Assembly: GCF_001659605.2 (NCBI RefSeq)
Contig: NC_035178.2
Coordinates: 13,462,062-13,526,061, forward strand
Direction: 5' to 3'
DNA length: 64,000 bases
DNA from: Manihot esculenta
Taxonomy: Eukaryota > Streptophyta > Magnoliopsida > Malpighiales > Euphorbiaceae
The position numbers and the translations under genes are program-made. The notes beneath the pieces were generated by a model. It searched no databases, was not told the origin of the DNA, and worked only from the letters and a program-made list of their open reading frames with translations. The first letter of the stretch is position 1; each line of letters opens with the position of its first letter. This document shows positions 10,098 through 21,687 of the stretch, piece by piece.

Positions 10098-12259
10098 TGT
10101 AACAGCCCGCAAACCGAACTGCTACCGGCACTAGGATCCAGATCGACTTAAGGTCGCCGGGACCCGTAGTAAGCCTGCTCTACTGTCTGTGTACCTGTGA
10201 AATCCCATACATGATCATACATTTTCTGTCAAACCATTAAAACTTTTCTTTCCTCCAGGGCTTAACCTGTGCATGCACTCTTTCTGGTCTATCAACTCAT
10301 AATGTTACGCCTGGTTTTCTCATATTCATTAACAATCAAAGAAACATACATAAACTGATCATGTGTTTACAACAAGGGATTAAAACTCTTATAAGTCAAG
10401 CACAAAGCTACACACTCTACAGTATCTCTTTACATGAACATGTCCACACTAGCTATTACATAACTCTGCTTCTTCCACACTCTGCTGGACTCCCTCTGGA
10501 CTCTGAACCTGCACAACTGGGGTTAGGGGAGAGGCATGAGCTATACAAGCCCAATGAGCAGAACTATAAACCATAGGTTGAAAACATGATCTCATGGAAT
10601 GCATAACAGCACATCATCTCAGGGATAGACATGATCACCAAAAATCCCACTGGAAGGATGCCTGGCCTAGCCAGGTCTTACAACCTCAATCTGCCTGGCC
10701 CGGCCAGGTCTTACAAACTCTGCTCGCCTGGCCCGGCCAGGTCTTACAAACTCTACTCGCCTGGCCCGGCCAAGTCTTACGATAATCTGCTGCCTGGTCT
10801 AGCCAGGTCTTACCTACAGAAGGCTGCCTGGCCTGGCCAGGTCTTACACAGAGCTAGGGCTATTGGGGTCGCCTTGGTCTATCCACAGCCTCATACACAT
10901 CGTATTATGCAATGCGTCATCTTCGTGAAACTAATGCAAGCATCCTACTATAATCTTATGATGCATGACATATGCTCAAAGCAGTTTAGTTCTGAAAAGA
11001 GAAGTTCCACTCACCTCTGGCTGACTCTGTACTAACTCTGCAGGTTCTGAACCTGTGCTCACTGCTGACTTTCCTGATTCCTCTGGTCCGTTCCTACACA
11101 GGTGGACTCAAATGTGGGACCAAACGAACTCAAGAACCGCTCTAAGAACCTCCCCAAAAGCCCTCTAAAAGATCCTAAAACAAGCACATAAAACATGCAA
11201 AAGAAAGCTGGACAGGGCACTTTCGGCGGCAGGTTCGGCGGCCAAAACTCCCCTCCAGAGACGAAACTCATGCATGTTCGGCGGCACCTTCGGCAGCCGA
11301 AAGTCTCGTCCAGAGACGAAACTCAACCTTCGGCGGCACTTTCGGCGGCCGAACCTTGCCTCCAGAGACGAAAGTCCAAATGTTCAGGGGCAAGCTTTGG
11401 CAGCCGAAACTGCATCCACAAGGGGTTCGGCGGCCGAACCTTCCTTCGGCGGCCGAACCTGGTTTTGCCCGCTGGGCAGAACCCTGCTCTGTTTCATGCA
11501 AACTCAACACAAAACTTACCCAACATGCATATCAACTACTCCCAACTAGCACATACCATAAAAGAGGCCTAAAAAGGCCTAAACCTCACTTATAATCTCA
11601 AGAAACATAGCAAACAACACTTAAACATGCTGAAACACAAAATCATGCAAAACCTCAACCAAAACCCTATGCATGCATCCTATCCATACAACTCCCATAA
11701 AACCGTCAAAAATCAGTAAAAGAGGTTCTGGATCTTGACTTACCTCTTCCCAACAAGAGATCAAGTGATCCTAACGTGGAGATATGAAGAAAATCTCTTC
11801 CAAAGCTCCAAACTTCCAAACTTGCTATTTTTACTCAAAACCTTCAAAACACACCAAAACTCTTAAACCTCTTGAAAGATTTGGTGAAAACCATGAAAAA
11901 CATGAAAGTCAACGTGGGAGAGGCTGGAACTCACCTCTGGCTGCAAGTGGAGGAGAAATATCCTCCTTCCACCGACCCTTGGCCCTTTTTATAAGTGGCT
12001 GGCCAGACCACCTTCGGCAGCCGAACGTGAATCCGAAACCATGCAATGTTCGGCGGCCGAAAGTGACCTTCGGCGGCCGAACCTTTGCATTTCTCCCTTG
12101 TTGCTTTTCTTTCAAAACTCATTTTCCTTTATACTTAAAACCTTCAAAACTCTTAAAACACACATGAAAACATATGTCTTACCCTTCTCGAAGGTTCCAA
12201 CACCCGAGATTCCACCAGACTATAGGAATTCCGATGCTGGACTCAAGCCGGGTATTACA
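10098..12259 (-). repeat. Tekay A 3' LTR
   Basis: 2162 bp. In element sense it starts TGTAATACCCGGCTTGAG and ends GCGGGCTGTTACA. It contains a TATA box (TATAAAAA, complement of 11986-11993), TTCGGCGGCCGAA-type palindromes on both sides of it (about 11220-11460 and 12012-12082), and six copies of a CCTGGCC..GGCCAGG tandem unit. Confidence 0.92.
10660..10848 (+). repeat. ~33-bp tandem repeat in Tekay A LTR (6 copies)
   Basis: Six copies of GCCTGGCCCGGCCAGGTCTTAC plus spacer, each a near palindrome (CCTGGCC/GGCCAGG). The partner LTR has only five (18095-18250); this one unit accounts for the 33-bp difference in LTR length (2162 versus 2129). Confidence 0.85.
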
Positions 12260-12296
12260 TTCTCCCCCCCTTAAGAACATTCGTCCCCGAATGTTC
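12260..12296 (-). other. Tekay A polypurine tract and adjacent hairpin
   Basis: Complement reads AAGGGGGGGAGAA directly against the 3' LTR, the plus-strand primer site. Next to it GAACATTCG and CGAATGTTC pair as a 9-bp stem with a 4-nt loop (12275-12296). The same tract and hairpin occur in Tekay B, C and D. Confidence 0.85.
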
Positions 12297-12352
12297 CTCA
12301 AACAACGAAACGCATATACACATAAACACATAGTAAAGGGGAAAACCTAACC

Positions 12353-15000
12353 TTAAAACAGATATGGATATTGCTGGAGCATAGACTCCCGTGTCTCCCA
12401 GGTGCACTCTTCTAGGTTGTGGTGGTTCCACAGGATTTTCACCATTGGTATCCCCTTGTTTCTCAGCTTTCGAATCTGGGTGTCCATGATCCGCACTGGC
12501 TGCTCTACATAGGTGAGATCGCTTAAGATTTCCACCTCAGGCTCACTAAGAACCTTCTCTGGATCTGACACAAACTTTCTCAACATAGAAACATGAAATA
12601 CCGGGTGAATTCGTTCCATCGATGCAGGTAAGTCCAGCTTATACGACACATTCCCGATCCGTTGCAAAATCTCAAAAGGACCAATGTACCGTGGAGCTAG
12701 TTTACCTTTCTTTCCAAATCAAACCACTCCTTTCATCGGAGACACCTTTAGCAATACCATATCCCCCTCTTGGAACTCTATCTGCTTCCTACGGATGTCT
12801 GCATAGCTTTTCTGTCTACTTACAGCTGTTTTGATCCTCTCTCTGATCACAGGCACTAACTTGCTGGTAATGTCAACTAACTCTGGCCTTGCAAGAGCCT
12901 TCTCTCCTACCTCTTCCCAGCACACAGGTGTTCTGCACTTCCGTCCATACAGAGCTTCATAAGGGGCCATCCCTATGCTAGCATGATGGCTGTTGTTTTA
13001 GGCAAACTCCACCAGAGGTAGATGCTGCCTCCAAGAACCGCCAAAGTCTAACACACACATGCGCAACATATCTTCAATTGTTTGGATGGTCCTCTCTGAC
13101 TGACCGTTTGTTTGCGGATGGAAAGCAGTACTGAAATCCAATCTTGTGCCCATAGCAGCTTGCAGACTCCGCCAAAACCTGGAGGTGAACTGAGGTCCTC
13201 TATCTGATACTATCGACACTGGAACTCCATGCAGCTTGACTATTTCTTCTACATAGACCTGCGCCAACTTGTCCATAGAATAGTTGCTCCTGATTGGAAT
13301 GAAGTGAGCAGATTTCGTCAGTCTATCCACAATCACCCATATGGAGTCTAGCCTGTTGGACGTTGCCGGTAACCCCACTACAAAATACATAGCGATGTTC
13401 TCCCATTTCCATTCTGGAATCGGCAGTGGGTTAAGCATTCCAGCCGGCTTCTGGTGTTCTAGCTTCACCCTTTGATATGTCTCGCAGGCTGACACAAACT
13501 GTGCCACTTCCCTCTTCATCGCTGGCCACCAATACACCCTTCTCAGATCTTGATACATCTTGGTGGCTCCAGGGTGAACGCTATACCTCGCACTATGAGC
13601 TTCCCTCATAATGTCTTCCTTCAAATTGCTATCATTTGGTACACATAATCTTTTACCGTGCCGAAGAATCCCCTCATTGTCAAATCTGAACTCTGCACTG
13701 TTGCCAGACTGAACAGTCCTGGCAATCTTCACTAACTCAGGATCTTCGTGCTGTTTCAGAGCCACTTGCTCTAGAAACACTGGTGTAACTCGCATCTGTG
13801 CAATCAAAGCACCTGTACCAGATAACTGTAACTGCAGCCCTTCATCCATGAGTCTGTAAAAGTCCTTCACCACCGGTCTTCTCTCTACTGCAATGTGGGA
13901 TAAACTGCCAAGTGACTTCCGGCTTAAGGCATCAGCTACAATATTAGCCTTACCCGGATGATACTGGATCTTGCAATCGTAATCACTGAGCAATTCTACC
14001 CACCGTCTCTGCCTCAAGTTTAACTCTCTCTGACTCAAGATGTGCTGCAGTCTCTTATGATCCGTATAGATCTCACACTTTACCCCATAGAGGTAATGCC
14101 TCCACATCTTAAGTGCAAAGATAACAGCTGCCATCTCAAGATCGTGTGTCGGATAGTTCAGCTCGTGCTTCTTCAGCTGTCTAGAAGCATAAGCTATCAC
14201 TCTGTCTTTCTGCATCAACACACAACCTAATCCCACTCGGGATGCATCACAGAACACTGTGAAGTCTTCATCACTGATTGGCAGAGCTAACACCGGTGCT
14301 GAAGTCAACCGCCTCTTCAACTCTTCAAAACTCTCATCACAATCCTCTGACCATATGACCTTCTGATTCTTCCTGGTCAGTCTGGTCATAGGAGCAGTTA
14401 TCTTCGAAAAGTCCTGCACGAACCTCCGATAGTAGCCTGCCAAACCCAGAAAACTCTTGATCTCTGTTACTGTCGTGGGTGTAGGCCAGTTGGCTACTGC
14501 CTCTACCTTCTTGGGATCTACTGCTATTCCTTCCTCTGATACTACATGTCCTAAAAAGGAAATGCTCCTGAGCCAGAACTCACACTTGGAGAACTTGGCA
14601 TATAAGCCATGCTCTCTCAAGGTCTGTAGCACGATCCGCAGATGCTGGGCATGCTCCTCTGCATCCCTGGAGTACACTAAGATATCATCTATAAAGACGA
14701 TCACAAAACGGTCCAGGTACTCCCTGAAAACCCTGTTCATGAGATCCATGAATGCTGCAGGGGCATTAGTCAACCCGAACGGCATCACTAGGAACTCATA
14801 ATGCCCATATCTGGTTCTAAACGCAGTCTTGGATACATCCTCTTCCCTGATCTTCAACTAGTGGTATCCGGATCTCAGATCTATCTTAGAAAAACAACCT
14901 GTTCCTGTCAGTTGGTCGAATAGATCATCGATCCTGGGTAAAGGATACTTGTTCTTGATAGTGACTTTGTTCAACTGTCTGTAGTCGACACAAAGTCGAA
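12353..15000 (-). pseudogene. Tekay A Pol: RT C-part, RNase H, integrase, chromodomain
   Basis: One frame continues from the frameshift at 15001-15005 to the end at 12353, broken by three stops: TAG at 14858-14860 (CAG in B), TAA at 12998-13000 (TAC) and TGA at 12719-12721 (CGA). Visible are [11 protein letters not shown], RNase H FCDAS...TDHK...ADALSRK, the integrase zinc finger, DRGPQFTS and the chromodomain tail IPMVKILWNHHNLEECTWE. The integrase has lost key residues. The second zinc Cys is Tyr (CETYQRVK for CEICQRVK), and the first catalytic Asp is Tyr ([10 protein letters not shown] for [10 protein letters not shown]). It cannot make a working enzyme even if the stops are ignored. Confidence 0.9.
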
Positions 15001-15005
15001 GGGGG

Positions 15006-17306
15006 TCCATCCTTCTTTCTGACAAATAATACTGGAGCACCCCAGGGTGAGGTCCTCGGGCGGATGAAACCTTTAGCTACCAAATCCTGTAACTGCTTTT
15101 TCAACTCTTTCAGCTCTGCTGGTGCCATCCTGTAGGGAGGAATAGAGATCGGTCTGGTACCGGGCATCAACTCTATCTTGAACTCTATGTCCCTATCAGG
15201 TGGTAGTCCTGGAAGCTCTTCAGGAAACACATCTGGGAATTCTCTAACAACTGGTACTGAGGACGGTTCCCTAACCCGACTGTCTAGCTCTCTCACATAA
15301 GCTAGGAACCCCTGACACCCTTTCCTCAACATCCTACGAGCCTGGAGGGCTGAGATCAAACCCCTAGGTGTCCCTCTCTTGTCTCCTCTGAAGACACACT
15401 CTGACCCATCCTGGTCTCTGAGACTCACTACCTTGTCCCTGCAGTGCAAGGTAGCACAATAGGTAGATAACCAATCCATCCCTAGAATGACATCAAAATC
15501 TATCAACTCTAGAACCACAAGGTCAGCTGGAAAGCATCTATCCTCTATAAACACTGGACTGAACTGACAGACTGACTCTGCCAATGATGGGTCACATCTA
15601 GGTCCACTGACCCAGAGAGGACACTCTAACTCGGATACGATCAACCCCAAACTCTCTGCGGCTCTAGAAGAAATGAAAGAGTGAAAAGCACCGGGGTCCA
15701 TCAAAGCATACACCTCAGAACACCCAATGATGAGATTACCTGACACCACTGTGTTCGAAGTGTCTGCCTCCTGTTGCGTCATGGTGAAAATCCGTGCTGG
15801 AGCTGACGGACCTGCACCTCGGGAACCTATCCCTGAAGAAGAGGCTGCCCCTCTCCCTCTACCTCTGCCACTGCTTGGTGGTCGGGCTGAAGCTGCTGAC
15901 TGTACGATACTACCTGAGGTCATCTGCTGGGATGGTGCAACCAAAGTCGCCTGAGGACATTCCCGTGCATAATGTCCCTCCTGCCCACATCTATAGCAGG
16001 CTGTAGATCCCAACAAACAAGCTCCTCTGTGCGGTCTCCCACACCTATTGCAAACTGGAAGATCTGTGCCAGAGCTGGAGCCGCTACTCATTCCCAGACC
16101 CGTCTTAATCCTGCTCCAGAACTTGCCTCTCTTTCCTCTGAATTTATCCCATCTCTTCTTGCTCGCACTTGCCGTACTCTGCGAGGAGGAACCTGGTTTA
16201 GCACCCGAAGACTGTGCCTTTAACTGCTTGACTACTCCCTGACTTATGGCACTGGCCTCCATCTTTCTCGCAGCATCCACAATGGAGTGGAAACTCTCCT
16301 TCTCCGCGTGGAGAATCAAAGAGAAATACCTGGGATGGAGCCTCGTGGCATATCGCTTTGCCTTCTTCTGATCCGTATCATACGCCTGACCCACATACGG
16401 TAACAATTCCAGGAACTTATCTGTATACTCATCAACACTCATCTCCTCCGTCTGTCTCAACTGTTCAAACTCCACAACCTTTAGCTCCCTGGAACTGTCA
16501 GGAAAAGCCCACCCAGCAAACTCATTGGCGAACTCTTCCCATGTCATACTGTCGATTCTGGGGTCCACATAGTTCTTAGACCATTCTTTGGCTTTCTTGC
16601 ATTTTAATGTGAACCCTGCCATCTCAATGGCTCTACTGTCATCTGCTCCCAACTCACTTGTGATCATTCTGACTGCACTGAGATACTCAAAGGGATCATC
16701 TCCCGTGTTGAATTTAGGAGCATCCAACTTTAAGTACTCGGTCATCTTCACCTTATTTCCCCCTGAAGAACTGGGTTGTGTTTCAACAACAGGGGCTACT
16801 GGTTCAGGTGGTGGTGGTGGAGGTACTGTTTCTCTGGATTCAGGCGATGCTGAACTTTGATGAAAAGGTGGGGGTGGATACATGTGATATGGTGGATAGA
16901 AGGAAGGATAGGGCATATATGGCATGTAGGGTGGATATGGGGCGAAGCTGGAGTAATCCGACGTGCCTCCCATCGGATACCCTGGGCCCTGTGGAAAGGG
17001 TGGATAGCCAAACCCCGAGGCCTGCGCGCCTCCCTGAGACTCCCCCATACCTTCTTCTGACCTTCCTATACCCATACTTACATCTCTACTCTGATCCTCC
17101 TCCATAGCAACTCTCTCTTCTTCTGCTCTTTCCCCTCTGCCTATTCCTCTTCTGCTCTCGTCAGAAGACCTTCTAGGGTCTCGTGACGTTCCTTCCCTGC
17201 TTGACCTGTGAGTCCTTGCCCTTGGCAATGCAGGAGGACAAGCAGCTGTACCCTCACTTTCAGGTGGGACTCCAGTCAATCTCGCGGATCGACGAGTTCC
17301 TCACAT
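15006..17306 (-). pseudogene. Tekay A Gag-protease-RT N-part
   Basis: The expected start ATG (17304-17306) is followed at once by TGA (17301-17303), where Tekay B has AGA. The frame is then open from about 17300 to the frameshift. In order: Pro/Tyr-rich Gag N-terminus, Gag core (KMTEYLKLDAPKFNTGDDPF...[18 protein letters not shown]), two Cys clusters with a CCHC knuckle CYRCGQEGHYARECP, protease ALMDPGAFHSFIS, and RT up to FVRKKDG. At 15001-15005 five G's replace four positions in B (one extra G), shifting the frame inside RT. Broken copy; it could only act as template. Confidence 0.9.
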
Positions 17307-17517
17307 CTTAACTCTCTCTGGAAAACAACACATAACAGAGCACATAAGCGCACATCACACAACATATAAGGCACATGCATACATACTGGCAGTTCACAAC
17401 ATCAGATAGACAGGACTAACATCCTATCCTAGTCGACATGTTTTCCTATTGTGCTTGACCCACTAAACCTCTATGAGCCCAACTTTATCTCTATAGGTCC
17501 GACCATGTGAACCTAGG

Positions 17518-17529
17518 GCTCTGATACCA
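17518..17529 (-). other. Tekay A primer binding site
   Basis: Complement TGGTATCAGAGC, complementary to initiator-Met tRNA, lies three bases from the 5' LTR (17533). Intact. Confidence 0.85.
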
Positions 17530-17532
17530 ATC

Positions 17533-19661
17533 TGTAACAGCCCGCAAACCGAACTGCTACCGGCACTAGGATCCAGATCGACTTAAGGTCGCCGGGACCC
17601 GTAGTAAGCCTGCTATACTGTCTGTGTACCTGTGAAATCCCATACATGATCATACATTTTCTGTCAAACCATTAAAACTTTTCTTTCCTCCAGGGCTTAA
17701 CCTGTGCATGCACTCTTTCTGGTCTATCAACTCATAATGTTACGCCTGGTTTTCTCATATTCATTAACAATCAAAGAAACATACATAAACTGATCATGTG
17801 TTTACAACAAGGGATTAAAACTCTTATAAGTCAAGCACAAAGCTACACACTCTACATTATCTCTTTACATGAACATGTCCACACTAGCTATTACATAACT
17901 CTGCTTCTTCCACACTCTGCTGGACTCCCTATGGACTCTGAACCTGCACAACTGGGGTTAGGGGAGAGGGATGAGCTATACAAGCCCAATGAGCAAAACT
18001 ATAAACCATAGGTTGAAAACATGATCTCATGGAATTCATAACAGCACATCATCTCAGGGATAGACATGACCACCAAAAATCCCACTGGAAGGATGCCTGG
18101 CCTAGCCAGGTCTTACAACCTCAATCTGCCTGGCCCGGCCAGGTCTTACAAACTCTGCTCGCCTGGCCCGGCCAGGTCTTACGATAATCTGCTGCCTGGT
18201 CTACCCAGGTCTTACCTACAGAAGGCTGCCTGGCCCGACCAGATCTTACACAGAGCTAGGGCTATTGGGGTCGCCTTGGTCTATCCACAGCCTCATACAC
18301 ATCGTATTATGCAATGCGTCATCTTCGTGAAACTAATGCAAGCATCCTACTATAATCTTATGATGCATGACATATGCTCAAAGCAGTTTAGTTCTGAAAA
18401 GAGAAGTTCCACTCACCTCTGGCTGACTCTGTACTAACTCTGCAGGTTCTGAACCTGTGCTCACTACTGACTTTCCTGATTCCTCTGGTCCGTTCCTACA
18501 CAGGTGGACTCAAATGAGGGACCAAACGAACTCAAGAACCGCTCTAAGAACCTCCCCAAAAGCCCTCTAAAAGATCCTAAAACAAGCACATAAAACATGC
18601 AAAAGAAAGTTGGAAAGGGCACTTTCGGCGGCAGGTTCGGCGGCCGAAACTCCCCTCCAGAGACAAAACTCATGCATGTTCGGCGGCACCTTCGGCAGCC
18701 GAAAGTCTCGTCCAGAGACGAAACTCAACCTTCGGCGGCACTTTCGGCGGCCGAACCTTGCCTCTAGAGACGAAAGTCCAAATGTTCGGGGGCAAGTTTT
18801 GGCAGCCGAAACTGCATCCACAAGGGGTTCGGCGGCCGAACCTTCCTTCGGCGGCCGAACCTGGTTTTGCCCGCTGGGCAGAACCCTGCTCTGTTTCATG
18901 CAAACTCAACACAAAACTTACCCAACATACATATCAAATACTCCCAACTAGCACATACCATAAAAGAGGCCTAAAAAGGCCTAAACCTCACTTATAATCT
19001 CAAGAAACATAGCAAATAACACTTAAACATGCTGAAACACAAAATCATGCAAAACCTCAACCAAAACCCTATGCATGCATCCTATCCATACAACTCCCAT
19101 AAAACCGTCAAAAATCAGTAAAAGAGGTTCTGGATCTTGACTTACCTCTTCCCAACAAGAGATCAAGTGATCCTAACGTGGAGATATGAAGAAAATCTCT
19201 TCCAAAGCTCCAAACTTCCAAACTTGCTATTTTTACTCAAAACCTTCAAAACACACCAAAACTCTTAAACCTCTTGAAAGATTTGGTGAAAACCATGAAA
19301 AACATGAAAGTCAACGTGGGAAAGGCTGGAACTCACCTCTGGCTGCAAGTGGAGGAGAAATATCCTCCTTCCACCGACCCTTGGCCCTTTTTATAGGTGG
19401 CTGGCCAGACCACCTTCGGCAGCCGAACGTGAATCCGAAACCATGCAATGTTCGGCAGCCGAAAGTGACCTTCGGCGGCCGAACCTTTACATTTCTCCCT
19501 TGTTGCTTTTCTTTCAAAACTCATTTTCCTTTATACTTAAAACCTTCAAAACTCTTAAAACACACATGATAACATATGTCTTACCCTTCTCGAGGGTTCC
19601 GACACCCGAGATTCCACCAGACTACAGGAATTCCGATGCCGGACTCAAGCTGGGTATTACA
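17533..19661 (-). repeat. Tekay A 5' LTR
   Basis: 2129 bp, direct repeat of 10098-12259 with scattered substitutions and five rather than six GCCTGGCC tandem units (18095-18250). TATA box complement at 19388-19395; palindrome clusters at about 18622-18860 and 19414-19482. Confidence 0.92.
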
Positions 19662-19666
19662 CCATG

Positions 19667-20055
19667 ACCCTTCGAAATTTTTGAAAACATAGATCAAAGT
19701 TTCAATACAGCAACTTGCGATAGTCTTTGTTGTGATATTTATCAAATATTTTGTGTATTACTCTTTTCGTTTATATGAATCTTAAGTATCGTTATCTCGA
19801 CAAGCCATCAGGGCTAAAACAAGTCATAAATATCATGTTGACCTAACGAAATATTAAGATTTCATATAAATAACAGGGTTGAATACACCCAATAAGAAAA
19901 ATCCAAATTGAAGGGCAAGAAATATCAAGCCTTGAATTGCAATTAAGAAACATAAGCAATTTCATTAAATTAAAAAATGTGTGTTGCAAGAAATTAGAAA
20001 TATTTTACCAACAAGGGCAAGGCGAATACAAAGCCTACCTCACAAATAAAAATCT
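19667..20055. other. element E sequence beyond the aORF stop
   Basis: AT-rich sequence that would be the 3' untranslated part of the antisense ORF. No gag-pol coding is seen. Confidence 0.45.
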
Positions 20056-21687
20056 TCAACTCTCCATAGAAGAAGCAAGGTCACCAGCTAGGTCAGGCTC
20101 TTCAGAAGTGTTCTTTGAAGCATCAGTAGCTGTAAAAGTCAGAGCTGCTATAATATCAGCTTACAAAGGAGGATCCATATGGGCATTTGTGGCCTCAAGA
20201 TTAAGTGGACCATCACTAACCTGACTGGTACCTTGATCAAACTCAATTTCCAAACGGGTCAATGCCCCTTGCGGGGCAGGAGGACGAGCTTTGGGGAGAA
20301 CATAGTCATCAAGGCCATATTGTACCTCCTCGCCATCGAAATCATACTCTACAGCACGGAGAGTACTAAGTGAAATAGTAGGAGACTCTCGAGCTTTTTG
20401 AAGGCTGTCATTGAAGCATGTCGCGTAGAAATGAGTAGACTGCTAAAAAACTTTGACTTGAGATATCTATTGACATGGCTCCTTACCACTAGCTCAGAAC
20501 TCTCACGAGCATCCACAGTCTTTTTCTCATAATCTTTGCATCGAATAATAAGATCATGGACCTCGCTTTCAAGCTAACTCCTCATAACTTCAATAGTGCT
20601 CAAGTCCCCTCGAGCCCTGCTCAACTCTAGCTTTGCCTCTCCTAACTCCCTAGACAGGCATTGTAATTCCTCCTCAAGCTGGGCAGACCATGTGGAGAGG
20701 TTTTTCTCTCTCTAGTCCGCAGAAGCCTTCTCTTGTGCAAGCTTGGCTTCCGCGATAGACCTTTCTTCAGCAAGTTGCGCCTCCAAGAGAGCAATCTTCT
20801 CCCTCTGAGCTCGATTTTCCTAAAGAACCCCTTCCAACTGACTCATCTCCCCTTCATATTGATTTTCATCGTGGTGGTCACCCGTGCGACCTCCTCTTTA
20901 GTTTTTTCAATGTCATGGTGGGTAGCCTTTCAATAACTGGCCATCTGACCATCCACCTCCACTAAAGCACTAAGGAGCTACAAGACAAAAAAGATAAGTT
21001 GGAAAATAACTAAAACTCTCAAAGCAAGAAACAGAGTAAGAAAAAATCACAGTTCGACTTGTCTTTTAAAGGCTTTAAAAAAGGTCGCCTTTCTGCCGAA
21101 GTCGAATGCTCGGTGGACTAAACTATGTGGCAAATTGTGCTCACCATCCAAGGATCAGTCAAATTTAGGGACGCCCTGAAAACATGGTTGTTGCGTAGCT
21201 CGACAATGGAAGTAGGCGTGGAGTCATGGTTCAGTTGAAAATGTACCCCTAACTCGTTGGGAATCAAGGCTGTTAGAAGATCACCACTGGCCCCCTAAGA
21301 TGAGCTCTCCCTATCCTTGCCTTTACTGGCTTTGTTCATTGAGGACTTCTTCGGAGGCAAGGAAGATGAAGTTCCTCTCCGAGAGGGGACCAACTCAGAC
21401 TCCTTTACTAGCCTCCTCTTTTTATTGGTTGTCCCTGCAGCGACAATGGTCATCTCCTGACCCAATCGAGAATTCTTCCATTTTAAGCTTTCAGCAACCT
21501 CCTCGGATGAAGAGGACCGATCCAAATTAACCACTGCTCTCACACTAGTAACCTTCGAGCTACCCCTAAACGTGGGAACGTCTCCAGCCACGGTAAGCGC
21601 AACTCCAGTTTGGTCGGAGCTGACTAAGGCCAACTCCATGTTAGCCCCAACAGAAGAAGAAGGAGGTACAACCTGGGTTGGAGTGGG
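20056..21687 (-). pseudogene. element E antisense ORF (aORF), C-terminal coiled-coil part
   Basis: On - from 21687: a Ser/Lys-rich linker (SSLPPKKSSMNKASKGKDRESSS, about 21300-21400), a frame-broken section, then a Glu/Leu-rich heptad segment around 20830-20520 (ENRAQREKIALLEAQLAEER, LEEELQCLSRELGEAKLELSRA), and an acidic tail ending EEPDLAGDLASSMES at 20056. In-frame stops and frameshifts occur. The layout (N-domain, Ser/Lys-rich linker, coiled coil, acidic tail) is the same as the + strand aORF of element F. Antisense to its element, as known for extra ORFs of Tat elements. Function unknown. Confidence 0.65.

Larger units (their letters stand above)
10098..19661 (-). mobile_element. Tekay A: Ty3/gypsy chromovirus inserted in element E
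   Basis: Complete element of 9564 bp bounded by LTRs 10098-12259 and 17533-19661 and by a perfect 5-bp target duplication, ccatg (10093-10097 and 19662-19666). Orientation is - : the initiator-Met-type primer binding site lies left of the right LTR and the G-rich polypurine tract right of the left LTR. The polyprotein has Gag, CCHC knuckle, protease, RT, RNase H, integrase and a chromodomain tail (clade Tekay/Del), broken by nonsense and frameshift mutations. The LTRs differ by scattered substitutions (roughly 1-2 percent by eye) plus a 33-bp repeat unit. Confidence 0.92.

Noticed and set aside
11195..11572. Open frames rich in SAAE, RRPN, FGGR in the Tekay LTRs
   Set aside because: They are translations of the TTCGGCGGCCGAA repeats in several frames and strands; they recur in all LTRs and carry no protein signature.
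12275..12296. GAAcaTTC / GAAtgTTC as heat-shock elements
   Set aside because: They match the nGAAnnTTCn pattern, but they lie outside the LTR, beside the polypurine tract, as the two arms of a conserved hairpin. A promoter role is unlikely.
17279..17279. TTG at 17279 as gag start of Tekay A
   Set aside because: TTG is not a credible start here; alignment with B and C places the true start at ATG 17304-17306, followed by a stop.
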